This document shows positions 1 to 9,022 of a DNA stretch of 64,000 nucleotides, in pieces. The notes beneath the pieces were generated by a model. The model saw only the letters and a program-made list of their open reading frames with translations. It was not told the DNA's origin and searched no databases. This DNA comes from NORP240 sp046047495 (lineage in GTDB: Bacteria > Pseudomonadota > Gammaproteobacteria > Pseudomonadales > Pseudohongiellaceae), in contig JBJOHV010000026.1 of assembly GCA_046047495.1 (NCBI GenBank), positions 8,275 to 72,274 on the forward strand. Direction: 5' to 3'. The translations under genes were made by a program, and so were the position numbers. Position 1 is the stretch's first letter. Every line of letters starts with the position of its first letter.

Positions 1-1
1 A

Positions 2-631
2 ACCATGGTGTTCTGCAGTCACTCCATGTACCACGTGCAACAGCTGTGCGACAACGCCATCTGGATCGACAAGGGCAGCATCCGCGCCTACGGCACCAGT
101 GACGAGGTGGTGGGAATTTACGAGGACCATTGCAACAGCAAGAAGGTTTACCACAGCATCACCGAAGACATCCCCGTCGAGGCACAGGCAGCGGAAGAAG
201 GCGTGAAGCAGCGGGACTGCCGCATCCTGTCAGTCCATGTGCGCGACCCGGAGGGACAGGAGATCACCGTCATTCCGCCCCTGAGCGATCTGGTGTGTCA
301 GATGGAAGTGGAAGTCCTGGGGGACAACGTGGAAGGCAATTTCGGCTTTGCCTTCATGAAGTCCACCGAAGAGGTGATTGCCTCATTCCTCACCACCGAT
401 ATCCAGGGGGTGCACAAGGGGCCCTTCATGCGGGGCGAGAAGATCACGGTCACCATCCGCATCGAAAGCATCGCCATGCGGGTGGGGCAGTTTTACGTAC
501 TGGGCGGTGTGGCGGATCGCAGCGGCCTGCTGTGGTATGAAACCAGACCCAGCAAGCCTCTGCAGATGGAGGCCAATCGGGGCGTGGGTTCCTTCGCCAT
601 GAAGTCTTCCTGGCAGGTGGAGCAGGGCTGA
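2..631 (+). CDS. Polysaccharide ABC transporter ATP-binding protein, Wzt type (3' part only)
   Basis: The gene enters from the left edge, so only the last 209 residues are present. They begin at the end of the nucleotide-binding domain: the switch histidine is in CSHSMYHV, followed by the typical stretch CDNAIWIDKG and a GTSDEVVGIYEDH-like linker. The remaining ~150 residues resemble the C-terminal beta-sandwich of Wzt-like ATPases, which in that family recognises the finished O-antigen or similar glycan before export through a Wzm-type permease. The family assignment rests on this two-part layout. The exported glycan cannot be inferred. It is convergent with gspK, with 8 bases between the stop codons. 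The Walker A/B and signature motifs lie outside the window. Confidence 0.8.
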   Translation, partial: TMVFCSHSMYHVQQLCDNAIWIDKGSIRAYGTSDEVVGIYEDHCNSKKVYHSITEDIPVEAQAAEEGVKQRDCRILSVHVRDPEGQEITVIPPLSDLVCQMEVEVLGDNVEGNFGFAFMKSTEEVIASFLTTDIQGVHKGPFMRGEKITVTIRIESIAMRVGQFYVLGGVADRSGLLWYETRPSKPLQMEANRGVGSFAMKSSWQVEQG

Positions 632-639
632 GCCAAACC

Positions 640-1695
640 TCAGAGATCCCCGATCAGCGCAGACGGCAGCTTGATGCCGTATTCCTCGATGCGCGGCGGC
701 GCGGTGTCCGGCAGCCGTCCGTAGGGATCGACTTTGTAGACCCTGGGCAGGTTGTTATAACTGCGAACCTCGATGATCTCCATATAGGCCTGGGTCACCG
801 GGTCCACACCCTCCGTGACCACCTTCGGGTAGGCGAAAACGGTGTAATAGGTGGAGGTGAGATTGCCCACCCAATTGGACAATTCCACCAGGTTTTCATA
901 GGGGATGATCTCCGCCAGTTGGGCCCGGGTGTTGATCTGGCGAATCTCCCGCACCGCCAGGATGGTCTCGATCAGCTCATCGTCCAGGCCCGGCAACAGC
1001 TGCATGGCCTCCCGGGTCGCCAGATTGAGATTCACCGCGCGGTTGTTGCCGTAGACGGTGAACGCAGCATCCAGATTGACCCCCTCGAACAACTCGGCGA
1101 ATCCGCGGATATGGAGGATCTCCTCCACCGTATCCAGCTCGGGATTGTTGCGCGGTATGTAAGGCGGATCCAGTGACAGGTAGTATTCCCGTTCCGCACC
1201 GTTGAGACTTTCCAGGTCGTTGAGGTCGGTCCAGTCGGTCCAGGCGGCCAGCAGGTCCTGCACCTGTTCGGGGTCCGCATCGATGCCTCCCAGGCGCTTC
1301 TCGATCAGGCTCTGCATGTAATTGCGGGGAATGCGATTGAGATTGATCTTGCCGATGTGATCGTAGATGCGCACCACCACATCCTCACTGGCGGGATAGT
1401 ACAACTCCAGGGGCTGGCCATTGAAGCGATAGGCCGGTATCTGGATTTCACCTTCGTCGCTTTCCTCCTGCACCTCACCCACGGGTCGCGGCATGCTTTC
1501 CAGCATCAGTTCCATTTCCGCCCGGTTGACCGCCTCCATCACGGCAGCCCACTGGGCGACAGCCTCCTGATTGTGATAAGCCGCCCTGGCGGACAACCGC
1601 ACCTTGCCTGCCATGGCGGTGACCAGCACCGTCAGCAGCACGGCGATCCACAGCACGATGATGATGACCGAGCCCCGCTGCCGTCCCATGATCAC
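640..1695 (-). CDS. gspK: Type II secretion minor pseudopilin GspK
   Basis: 351 residues, the usual size for GspK, the largest pseudopilin, which caps the pseudopilus tip with GspI and GspJ in the inner membrane and periplasm. The N-terminus has a short basic leader ending RQRG, then the hydrophobic helix SVIIIVLWIAVLL. As is characteristic of GspK, there is no glutamate at position 5 of the mature protein. A helix-hairpin-helix-like segment (INLNRIPRNYMQSL) and a second one (VNLNLATREAMQLLPGLDD) match the family's alpha domain. Its ATG overlaps the gspJ stop by 4 bases (ATGA), so the two are probably translationally coupled. It is the last gene of the gsp operon. Confidence 0.93.
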   Translation of the reverse strand: MIMGRQRGSVIIIVLWIAVLLTVLVTAMAGKVRLSARAAYHNQEAVAQWAAVMEAVNRAEMELMLESMPRPVGEVQEESDEGEIQIPAYRFNGQPLELYYPASEDVVVRIYDHIGKINLNRIPRNYMQSLIEKRLGGIDADPEQVQDLLAAWTDWTDLNDLESLNGAEREYYLSLDPPYIPRNNPELDTVEEILHIRGFAELFEGVNLDAAFTVYGNNRAVNLNLATREAMQLLPGLDDELIETILAVREIRQINTRAQLAEIIPYENLVELSNWVGNLTSTYYTVFAYPKVVTEGVDPVTQAYMEIIEVRSYNNLPRVYKVDPYGRLPDTAPPRIEEYGIKLPSALIGDL

Positions 1696-2366
1696 TGCCC
1701 CGCCTGCAGGAGCGTAGGCCGCAGATTGCGGTGCTCATTGTTGAGAATCCGAGCCACGACTTCCAGTTCCGGACGACGCTCCTGTTGATCATCCAGGGGT
1801 GTGAATATGACGTGTACCGCCAATGGCAGGGATTGCAGCTGATCGCCCGGCCAGTCATCCCGCCACTGACGGCTGTCATCCAGTTCCCGGTACAGATAAC
1901 TGAAGCGGGCCTCATAGCCGGGCAACATCAGCAGGGGAGTGGCCTGTTCCAGACGCAGGGCAGGATTGTCGGAAAATGCCGGCGCCAGGCGCAGCAGCAC
2001 ACCGTCATCGTCGTTGGACAATTCCCAGGCGGTCAGTCCCGGAGAACGCTGGGGCGATACGGTGGAGACCCAGCCCAGCACATCATCCTGACCATTGAAG
2101 TAGATCTGGCGCGCCAGGGTGTCGTCGTCGGCATAGCTGTGGGGGAAGGCGCCATGCAGGGCCCGGTCGATCTGCAGCACAGCCAGTGCCTCGTCCAGAC
2201 TTTCATCCAGCTGGTCGGAGTTGCGGTTCCAGTCTTCCGACACCACGAACACGCCGGTGCTCAACAGGCCCAACAGCATGGCGGTCAGTCCCAGCGCCAG
2301 CAACAACTCCAGCAGGGTGAAGCCGCTGTCCCGAAAACATCTGTGATGACGTCTTTGCAACGGCAT
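1692..2366 (-). CDS. gspJ: Type II secretion minor pseudopilin GspJ
   Basis: 224 residues. A prepilin leader rich in basic residues ends at the cleavage site DSG^FTLLELLLALG, with glutamate at mature position 5, so it is a substrate of the GspO/PilD peptidase (not encoded here). The C-terminal domain ends RPELEVVARILNNEHRNL, as in minor pseudopilins. GspJ forms the tip complex with GspI and GspK. Only one base separates its start from the gspI stop, and it overlaps gspK by 4 bases, so it is clearly within one transcription unit. Confidence 0.92.
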   Translation of the reverse strand: MPLQRRHHRCFRDSGFTLLELLLALGLTAMLLGLLSTGVFVVSEDWNRNSDQLDESLDEALAVLQIDRALHGAFPHSYADDDTLARQIYFNGQDDVLGWVSTVSPQRSPGLTAWELSNDDDGVLLRLAPAFSDNPALRLEQATPLLMLPGYEARFSYLYRELDDSRQWRDDWPGDQLQSLPLAVHVIFTPLDDQQERRPELEVVARILNNEHRNLRPTLLQAGQ

Positions 2367-2367
2367 G

Positions 2368-2745
2368 TCACTCCGGCAAGGTCAGACGCAGCCAGCGGGT
2401 GCCCACGATGATCTGCTCTCTGTCATCATCCACGATCTCGAACGGCTGCAGGGTGAATACCGTGGCCTGGGTCTTGCGCTCCGGAGGATCCGGCAATGGC
2501 AGGGGCCGGATGTCATAACGGTCGTTGTCGAGAATGGGTTCCACTTCGCTGAACTCGTCTTCCAGCAGGGCAAAATTGATGGCGGCACGGGCGTTGACGG
2601 CCCGCACCAGACTGGCCTCGGAGCGCCAGGACAATTGCTTGCTGCCGGCCACCAGGGTAAACAGCCCGCCCAGTATGAAGCCGGTGATGGTGAGGGCAAT
2701 GATGACCTCCAGCAAGGTGAAGCCCTGGGACGTGAGACGGTTCAT
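2368..2745 (-). CDS. gspI: Type II secretion minor pseudopilin GspI
   Basis: 125 residues, standard for GspI. The short leader MNRLTSQG is followed by FTLLEVIIALTITGFILGG, a class III prepilin signal with Glu5. The globular part contains a WRSEASLVRAVNARAAINFALLE-type helix and a C-terminal TRWLRLTL strand, as in the GspI family. The start overlaps the gspH stop by 4 bases. GspI is thought to nucleate the tip complex by binding GspJ. Order H-I-J-K is the universal one for this tip set. Confidence 0.92.
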   Translation of the reverse strand: MNRLTSQGFTLLEVIIALTITGFILGGLFTLVAGSKQLSWRSEASLVRAVNARAAINFALLEDEFSEVEPILDNDRYDIRPLPLPDPPERKTQATVFTLQPFEIVDDDREQIIVGTRWLRLTLPE

Positions 2746-3245
2746 CCCTCATCCTCATCCAGGCGGGTGGTGATCCTGCCGGTGAACGGATCCACATCGA
2801 TGGCGGCCATGCGGTCCTCAAAGTGCAGGATCAGTGTGCCGCCGGTGCTGCCGCCCTCGGGATAAAATGTGATATCGACCCGCTCGTCCACCTCCTGCTC
2901 CCGCTGGGTGCTGTCGCGGTAGGTGAGGGCGCTGCCTTCGCTGAGCCAGCGGCCGGCCAATCCCGGGCGGATGTCCTCATCCTCCGCCAGGGCCTCGATC
3001 ACGAAGCTGGCGGTGGCGGGCTGTCCGGAAACCACGGCAATGCGGCGGGCGTAATTCAGCAGGGCACTGGCCTCCCGCACCTGGGCGGCAAAGCTACGGG
3101 CATCGAGGCCGCCCAGATTGGGCACCACGACGATGCTGGCCATGGCGATGATGGCCATCACCAGCAGGATTTCCAGCAGGGTGAATCCCCGGTCGCTACC
3201 GGGAATGAAATGGCCGCAGGGCTTACAGCCCGATATCGGCGTCAT
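2742..3245 (-). CDS. gspH: Type II secretion minor pseudopilin GspH
   Basis: 167 residues from the only ATG that keeps a short leader before the prepilin cleavage site SDRG^FTLLEILLVMAII. That start lies inside the 3' end of gspG (23-base overlap). Longer open sequence upstream is a shadow of gspG in another frame. The body has the LLNYARRIAVVSGQPATA motif found in GspH/FimT proteins. GspH links the GspIJK tip to the GspG shaft. The overlap with both neighbours indicates tight coupling. The leader is slightly longer than usual (about 18 residues), which leaves the exact start a little uncertain. Confidence 0.88.
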   Translation of the reverse strand: MTPISGCKPCGHFIPGSDRGFTLLEILLVMAIIAMASIVVVPNLGGLDARSFAAQVREASALLNYARRIAVVSGQPATASFVIEALAEDEDIRPGLAGRWLSEGSALTYRDSTQREQEVDERVDITFYPEGGSTGGTLILHFEDRMAAIDVDPFTGRITTRLDEDEG

Positions 3246-3630
3246 CGTCTTCGCCGCCCCGTTCCCCGTCCGCCCCGTAGGACACCAGGGTGAACTCCCG
3301 GCCGTCGGATTCGTAATGGTAGTCATTGCCCCAGGGGTCCTTGGGCAGCTCGCGGCGCAGATAGGGGCCGTTCCAGGATGCGCGACCCGACTCGTTCTCC
3401 ATGAGCCCCTCGAGGGACTCCGGGTATTCCCCCACGTCCAGCCGGTGGGCGTCCAGGGCGGTTTCCAGGGCCGAGATCTGGGACGCCGCCGCATCCCGCA
3501 TGGCACCGGCCTGCTGGCGGAACAGATTGGGCGCCACCATCACCGCCAGCATGGCGATGATGGCCATCACCACCAGAATTTCGATGAGGGTGAAGCCTGC
3601 CGCGGGTTGTCGGATCTGTGTGTGTTTCAT
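3223..3630 (-). CDS. gspG: Type II secretion major pseudopilin GspG
   Basis: 135 residues. Leader MKHTQIRQPAAG is followed by FTLIEILVVMAIIAMLAVMVAP, with Glu5. The central part shows the family signature (LDAHRLDVGEYPESLEGLM, GPYLRRELPKDPWGNDYHY). The C-terminal loop SYGADGERGGEDDDADIGL contains the acidic residues that bind calcium in known GspG structures. GspG polymerises into the periplasmic pseudopilus that drives substrates through the secretin. It starts 10 bases after the gspD stop. Confidence 0.96.
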   Translation of the reverse strand: MKHTQIRQPAAGFTLIEILVVMAIIAMLAVMVAPNLFRQQAGAMRDAAASQISALETALDAHRLDVGEYPESLEGLMENESGRASWNGPYLRRELPKDPWGNDYHYESDGREFTLVSYGADGERGGEDDDADIGL

Positions 3631-3640
3631 GTCATAGCCC

Positions 3641-5770
3641 TCACTGAATTCCTGCTTCCTCGAACATCTCCGCCGCCAGCTCGAAACGGCTCAGGATGTC
3701 GGCATACTGCAGACTGCTCTGATTGTTGAGATTGATTATCTCGGGGCGCAATACGATAAACAATTCCCGCCGCTCCTGATTGTTCTGGCGATAGGAGAAC
3801 AGGCTGCCCAGCACCGGGATGCGGTTGAGACCCGGCACGCCGCTGTTGAGCAGCTCATTGTCATTCTGGATCAGGCCGCCCAGCACCACACTGTCGCCGT
3901 TGCGCACCACCACGGTGGTGCTGATTTCCTGATTGTTGAACACAGGATTCTGATTGACTCCGGTGGCACTGTTGTCCACGGAGGACAGCACCTGGCGGAT
4001 CACCAGATTCACCACCCCGTCATCGTTGATCTGGGGTGTGATGTACAACTCGATGCCGGTGGGACGGTACTGGATGTTGGTGGTGGCCAGACCACCGGTG
4101 CTGACGGTTTCTCCCTGTTCCACCGGCACGTCGGCTCCGATCTGGATTTCCCCTTCTTGGTTGTTGCTGACCGTCAGGGACGGCCGGGCCAGCAGACGCA
4201 CTTCATTGTTTACCGCGATGGCTTCCAGGGTTGCATCCACCAGGGCATTGCCGTCCACGAAGGACTTGTTGAACAGCAGCCCGTCCAGCCCCCCTTGTGG
4301 CAGGAACGAGGTGCCGGTCTGGGTGGAGATATTGCTGACCTGGGCATTGGCAGCCACCCGGGTCCAGTCCACGCCGAAGCGGGTGTCATCCGACAGGGTC
4401 ACCTGGGCGATGACGGCATTGACCATGACCTGCAGGGGTACCACATCCAGTTGACTGATGGTGGTGAGCAGCTGCCGGTAATCACGGGCGCTGGAGCGGA
4501 TCAGCAGGCTGTTGGTGGCCTCGTCAGCCACGATGCGCACCCGCAGATTGGCGGACACCGCGCCGGGGGCAGTGAACACCGCAGCATCCGGGTTGACCTG
4601 GGCAGTCGTCAGCTCTGCCTGCTGAGGGTCGGCGATGGCATTGCGATTGGCCAGGACGGAAGGCGGAGGCTGGTTGTCCTCATCACGATCCTCAAAGACG
4701 TTGGTGAGGGTCTCTGCCAGTTCCACGGCATTGAGATTTTTCACCCGGTAATGGAACAGCTGCTCCACCTGCTCCTGACTGTCGGCGTCCAGGATGCGGA
4801 TCCAGCGGGAAATTTCATCGAAGCCCCGGGCTGCCGGTGCCGTCACCAGCAGGGCATTGATGCGTTCTATGCCCCGCACCTGGTAGGCGGGATTCTGGCC
4901 CTCGATCTGGGTGAGGATTTCCTGCAGCTCGGTGGCCACCTCCGCCGCATTGGCATTGCTGAGGGGATACAACTGGATGCCCTGGCTGGCAAACGGGTCC
5001 GCATCGATCAGCAGCAGCAATTGATTGATACGCTCCAGTTCCGCCGGCGAACCACTGATGGCCAGCACATTGGTGTTGGACAAGCGCAGGATGGCATTCT
5101 CCGGCACCAGGGGGCCCAGCAATTCCTGGGCCGCTGTGGCCGACACGTGGACCAGCGGTGTCACCTGCATGACCTGGCTGGCGGACAGAGGTGCCGAGTC
5201 ACCCGCGGTAGTTATTTCCACAGGCAACGGTGACGTGGCCCTTCGGGCATTGTAGACATTGCCCACCCGCTCGAGTGTGATACCTGCGTCCCGGGTCAGC
5301 AGGCGCACCAGGGGCCAGATGTCTGCCCGGCTCAGGGGACGATCCTCCGAGGTGCGGATGCTGATACGGTCATCGATGGTGGGATCGATGAGAATGGAGA
5401 TGTCCACCGCATCGGCGAGTTCTTCCAACACAAGGCGCAGATCGGCCTGCTCATAGTTGAACTCCACCACATCATCGCCCTGGGGATTCACCGCCGCCGG
5501 AACCGGCTCCCGGTAACCCGGGATCGTCACCACCTGACCCGACCGATTGATCTGGGCCAACAGCTGCTGTTGCTCTGCACTGTTATCGCTCTGCAGCGCA
5601 GGAATCTGGACCGCCTGTACCGCCGCGGGACCGCCCCCGGAACTTACCGTAGATACTGGCCGGGCCGGAGCCGGCTGACTGCCGGTTACGGTGGCGCAGG
5701 CCTGCAGGCCCATGGCCAGCACCGCCAGGCTCACACCCTTGCTGACAGCCTTCCAGTTGAATGTTGGCAT
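3641..5770 (-). CDS. gspD: Type II secretion outer-membrane secretin GspD, lipoprotein form
   Basis: 709 residues from the ATG at 5770, which is preceded by GGGGAG; an upstream in-frame start would overlap gspF and break the signal peptide. The N-terminus is a lipoprotein signal with lipobox LQAC (Cys25), followed by alanine, which favours outer-membrane sorting. A ~75-residue Ser/Ala/Gln-rich linker precedes the N0 domain (VLEELADAVDISILIDPTI), then N1, N2, N3 (ADEATNSLLIRSSARDYRQL) and the secretin barrel with VPGLNRIPVLGSLF. GspD forms the 15-mer outer-membrane channel. The lipid anchor suggests a self-piloting liposecretin as described for HxcQ and XpsD, in line with the absence of a pilotin gene here. 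Confidence 0.95.
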   Translation of the reverse strand: MPTFNWKAVSKGVSLAVLAMGLQACATVTGSQPAPARPVSTVSSGGGPAAVQAVQIPALQSDNSAEQQQLLAQINRSGQVVTIPGYREPVPAAVNPQGDDVVEFNYEQADLRLVLEELADAVDISILIDPTIDDRISIRTSEDRPLSRADIWPLVRLLTRDAGITLERVGNVYNARRATSPLPVEITTAGDSAPLSASQVMQVTPLVHVSATAAQELLGPLVPENAILRLSNTNVLAISGSPAELERINQLLLLIDADPFASQGIQLYPLSNANAAEVATELQEILTQIEGQNPAYQVRGIERINALLVTAPAARGFDEISRWIRILDADSQEQVEQLFHYRVKNLNAVELAETLTNVFEDRDEDNQPPPSVLANRNAIADPQQAELTTAQVNPDAAVFTAPGAVSANLRVRIVADEATNSLLIRSSARDYRQLLTTISQLDVVPLQVMVNAVIAQVTLSDDTRFGVDWTRVAANAQVSNISTQTGTSFLPQGGLDGLLFNKSFVDGNALVDATLEAIAVNNEVRLLARPSLTVSNNQEGEIQIGADVPVEQGETVSTGGLATTNIQYRPTGIELYITPQINDDGVVNLVIRQVLSSVDNSATGVNQNPVFNNQEISTTVVVRNGDSVVLGGLIQNDNELLNSGVPGLNRIPVLGSLFSYRQNNQERRELFIVLRPEIINLNNQSSLQYADILSRFELAAEMFEEAGIQ

Positions 5771-5789
5771 CACGTTGAGCACTCCCCGT

Positions 5790-6995
5790 TCAAAACTCCA
5801 CGGCATTCATGCTGAATACCGCGGAAAGCATGGTAATTGTGATTCCACCGACCGCGACGGCCAGCAGGATGATGAGCACCGGTTGCAAGGCGGCAACCAT
5901 GGCTGACATCTGGTTTCTGACGGTGGTATCGAAGGTGACCGCGACCTTGAGCAGGATGTCCGCCGTGCGACCGGACTCCTCGCCGACGGTGACCAGTTGG
6001 TGAAGCAGGGTGGGAAACCGCTGGGTCTTTTCCAGCGACACGCCCAAACCAGCGCCACCCCGCACATCCTCTTCCACCTGCTTCAGATGGCGGGTGATCT
6101 CGGTGTTGTGAATCACCTCCCGGGACACCCGCAGCGCCCGGATGAGGGGTATGCCTGCGTCCAGCAGTGAGCCCAGGGTGCGCGTGAAAATGGCGCATTC
6201 GCGATAGAGGATCAAGGTGCCCGCCATGGGCAGGGACAGCAGGAACTGGTGCTTGCGCAGCAGGGTCTGGGGATCCCGGTCCAGCCAGCGCCAGCCGGCA
6301 ATCAGCAGCACCAGCAGTACCACCAGCAGGAATCCATAACGCTTGATACCGGCGCTGAGGGCCAGCAGGAACTGGGCCGAGGCCGGAATCTCGGTGCCGG
6401 CATCCTCGAACATCACGGCAAACTGGGGTATCACGAACACCAGCAGCAGGAACACGGAAATCACGCCGACCACCAGCAGCACGATGGGGTAAACCATGGC
6501 GGATATGATCGCCTGGCGGGTCTGGGCAGAGGTTTCCAGAAATTCCGCCAGATCCGGCAGCAACTGGTGCAGGATGCCGCCTTCCTCACCGGCCCTGACG
6601 ATATTGATGTACATCTTGGAGAACACGTCCGGACGTGCCTCCATGGCCTCGGCCAGGCTGCGGCCTTCCTTGACCTCCCGGCGCATCTTAACCACCAGCT
6701 CCCGCATGGCGGAGGATTCGGTGATGCCTTCCAGCAACTTCAATGCCTTGTCGATGGGGACCCGCGCTTCGGTGAGGGTGCACAGGCCGTTGGTGAAATC
6801 CAGCACGTCTCGATGGCGGATGCGCCGGCGACTGGCGCCGCCTTCACCCTGGCGCGCCTCCTGCACCTTCACGGGAATCAGCTTGCGCCCCTGCAGGATG
6901 CGCACCACGTCCTTCTCCGAATCCGCGCCCAGCTGCCCGGTCTGCATCTTTCCGCTGCTGTCGTAGGCCTGGTACTTGTAGAAGCCGCTGCTCAT
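5790..6995 (-). CDS. gspF: Type II secretion inner-membrane platform protein GspF
   Basis: 401 residues, as expected. Two copies of the cytoplasmic T2SSF helical domain are visible: one from about 70 to 190 (DFTNGLCTLTEARVPIDKAL, RAGEEGGILHQLL) and one from about 270 to 390 (IFTRTLGSLLDAGIPLIRAL, TVGEESGRTADIL). Three hydrophobic segments are present, near 165-200, 215-240 and the C-terminus. GspF sits at the centre of the inner-membrane platform and contacts the GspE ATPase and GspL. The start overlaps the gspE stop by 4 bases. Confidence 0.95.
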   Translation of the reverse strand: MSSGFYKYQAYDSSGKMQTGQLGADSEKDVVRILQGRKLIPVKVQEARQGEGGASRRRIRHRDVLDFTNGLCTLTEARVPIDKALKLLEGITESSAMRELVVKMRREVKEGRSLAEAMEARPDVFSKMYINIVRAGEEGGILHQLLPDLAEFLETSAQTRQAIISAMVYPIVLLVVGVISVFLLLVFVIPQFAVMFEDAGTEIPASAQFLLALSAGIKRYGFLLVVLLVLLIAGWRWLDRDPQTLLRKHQFLLSLPMAGTLILYRECAIFTRTLGSLLDAGIPLIRALRVSREVIHNTEITRHLKQVEEDVRGGAGLGVSLEKTQRFPTLLHQLVTVGEESGRTADILLKVAVTFDTTVRNQMSAMVAALQPVLIILLAVAVGGITITMLSAVFSMNAVEF

Positions 6996-8452
6996 ATCGC
7001 TCTGGTCACTCTCACCACTTCTTCCGGTGTGGTCATACCGGCGCGCAATTTCTCCAGGGCATCCTGGCGCAGGGTACGCATGCCTTCATGGATGGCCGCC
7101 TCGCGAATGACATTGGCATCGGCACCGGTGGCGATGTGATGCCGGATCGCATCTGACATCACCAGCAACTCATAGAGTCCGATACGGCCCCGGTAGCCGG
7201 TGTTGCCACAGCGGTCACAGCCCTTGCCGCGGCGCACCTCGGGGCAGGTCCGGGGATCGATTTCCAGCACGGCAGCTTCATCCGCGCTGAGGGGGACGGT
7301 TTCGGAACAGTCGGTGCAAACCCGGCGCACCAGACGCTGGGCCTGGATGGCCAGCAGGCTGGAGCTGATCAGATAGCCCTCCACCCCCATGTCCTGCAAG
7401 CGGGTGACCGCACCGGCGGCGTCGTTGGTGTGCAGGGTCGAGAACACCAGATGACCGGTGAGGGCCGACTCGATAGCGATTTCGGCGGTTTCATGATCGC
7501 GGATTTCACCCACCATCAGGATGTCGGGGTCCTGCCGCACGATGGAGCGCAGGCCGGCGGCAAAGCTGAGGCCGATGGCCGGATTGGCCTGGATCTGGGT
7601 GATGCCCTCCAGCTGGTACTCCACCGGATCCTCCACGGTGATGATCTTCTGCTTGGCGTTGTTGATCTTTTCCAGGGTCGCATAGAGGGTGGTGGTCTTG
7701 CCGCTACCCGTGGGCCCGGTGATCAACACCATGCCATGGGGCTGGGTGATGATGTGCTGGTACTGCTTGAGAATGTTCTCCGGCATGCCCAGTGCCTGCA
7801 GCGGCACCGCCGTATCACTGCGATCCAGGATGCGCAGCACCACAGACTCGCCGTGCACTCCGGGCAGGGTGGAGACCCGCATGTCCAGTTGTTTGGAACC
7901 AATCTGATAATCGATGCGGCCATCCTGGGGCAGACGCTTCTCGCCGATGTCCAGACGCGCCATCAGTTTCAGCCGGGAGGCCACGGCGGTATGAATCTTC
8001 ACCGGAAGACGCTCGATGCGGGTCATGATGCCGTCCACCCGGCAGCGCACGTCCAGGTGGTTCTCGCTGGGTTCGAAATGGATGTCGCTGGCATTGAGGT
8101 CGAGGGCGCGGGCAAACAGGTGATTCACCAGGCGGATGATCGGGGCTTCGGATGCCAGGTCAGTCAGCTCTTCATCATCCTCGAAGCCGGAAACAAACAC
8201 CTCTTCCGGATTGTCGATCTGTGGGGACAATTCGGCGCGCCAATGGCGCATCAGCCGCTTGACCTCGTCATCGCTGCCGCAACGGAAACGGATGCGGGGG
8301 TCCAGGATATAGCGGATGCGGGCGCGGGTCTCGATGGCAGGCACGGCCTGACATACCAGCTCGCCGGATTCGAAGAAGTCCAGGGCAGGGGCTATGTTCT
8401 GGGGTTCCAGCAACTGGCTGAAGGCCGGCAATCCAAGTTCGATCTGTGACAC
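6992..8452 (-). CDS. gspE: Type II secretion ATPase GspE
   Basis: 486 residues. The N1E/N2E region is followed by a RecA-like domain with Walker A GPTGSGKT (246-253), Asp box around ITVEDPVEYQ, Walker B ILMVGEIRD (311-319) and His box HLVFSTLHTND. A tetracysteine zinc domain, typical of GspE, is formed by CTDC (379-382) and CDRC (412-415). GspE hydrolyses ATP at the cytoplasmic face of the platform to drive pseudopilus assembly. PilB of type IV pili is the closest alternative, but the gsp context settles it. Confidence 0.96.
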   Translation of the reverse strand: MSQIELGLPAFSQLLEPQNIAPALDFFESGELVCQAVPAIETRARIRYILDPRIRFRCGSDDEVKRLMRHWRAELSPQIDNPEEVFVSGFEDDEELTDLASEAPIIRLVNHLFARALDLNASDIHFEPSENHLDVRCRVDGIMTRIERLPVKIHTAVASRLKLMARLDIGEKRLPQDGRIDYQIGSKQLDMRVSTLPGVHGESVVLRILDRSDTAVPLQALGMPENILKQYQHIITQPHGMVLITGPTGSGKTTTLYATLEKINNAKQKIITVEDPVEYQLEGITQIQANPAIGLSFAAGLRSIVRQDPDILMVGEIRDHETAEIAIESALTGHLVFSTLHTNDAAGAVTRLQDMGVEGYLISSSLLAIQAQRLVRRVCTDCSETVPLSADEAAVLEIDPRTCPEVRRGKGCDRCGNTGYRGRIGLYELLVMSDAIRHHIATGADANVIREAAIHEGMRTLRQDALEKLRAGMTTPEEVVRVTRAI

Positions 8453-8455
8453 CCG

Positions 8456-9019
8456 CTACCTCCCCGTGGCCAATTGCACACCTTCACGGCGGGCGAATCC
8501 CACCACCGTGATGGAGCCGTTATACATGTTGCGGGCCTGATCGAGACTGAAATCGGTAACCCACAGGCGCGGCAGGGATTCATCCAGTTTCTGCAGAAAG
8601 GCGATGGTGTTGGCGGCATTGTCGGTGCGGAACGACATTTCCTGCTGAATCAGCAGCCAGGTTTCCGACTCCAGCCGCTCCGCCAGCCGGGTGGACGTGA
8701 CACTGATGCCGGTATCGCGGGCGTGCTGGGTCAGGGCCCGCTGGATATTGGCCTCGATGACCGGCACTGTGGCACCGGTAAAGATACGTGTTTCCATTTC
8801 CGCCAGCTGGTTTTCCACTTCCACCCGGCGGCTGCGCCACTCGGCGGCATCATCAACCAGGCGTCGTTCGCGCTCGATTTCCAGACGGATGTCCTCGATG
8901 CGCTCGCTGCGCTGCTGATAGACATCCCGCACGGTCGGCAGCAGGGTGGTGATGAGAAATACCACACCCACCGCGGCGGCCATCAGCAGGATATTTCGCT
9001 CTCTCTGGTTGATCACCAT
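8456..9019 (-). CDS. gspM: Type II secretion inner-membrane protein GspM
   Basis: 187 residues. A short cytoplasmic tail (MVINQRERN) is followed by one transmembrane helix (ILLMAAAVGVVFLITTLLPTV), a charged coiled-coil (roughly 35-85) and a small ferredoxin-like periplasmic domain. This is the architecture of GspM/PilO-like proteins, which pair with GspL. Sequence identity across this family is low, so the call relies on topology and on position between gspL and gspE, with 3-base gaps on both sides. Confidence 0.8.
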   Translation of the reverse strand: MVINQRERNILLMAAAVGVVFLITTLLPTVRDVYQQRSERIEDIRLEIERERRLVDDAAEWRSRRVEVENQLAEMETRIFTGATVPVIEANIQRALTQHARDTGISVTSTRLAERLESETWLLIQQEMSFRTDNAANTIAFLQKLDESLPRLWVTDFSLDQARNMYNGSITVVGFARREGVQLATGR

Positions 9020-9022
9020 GGA

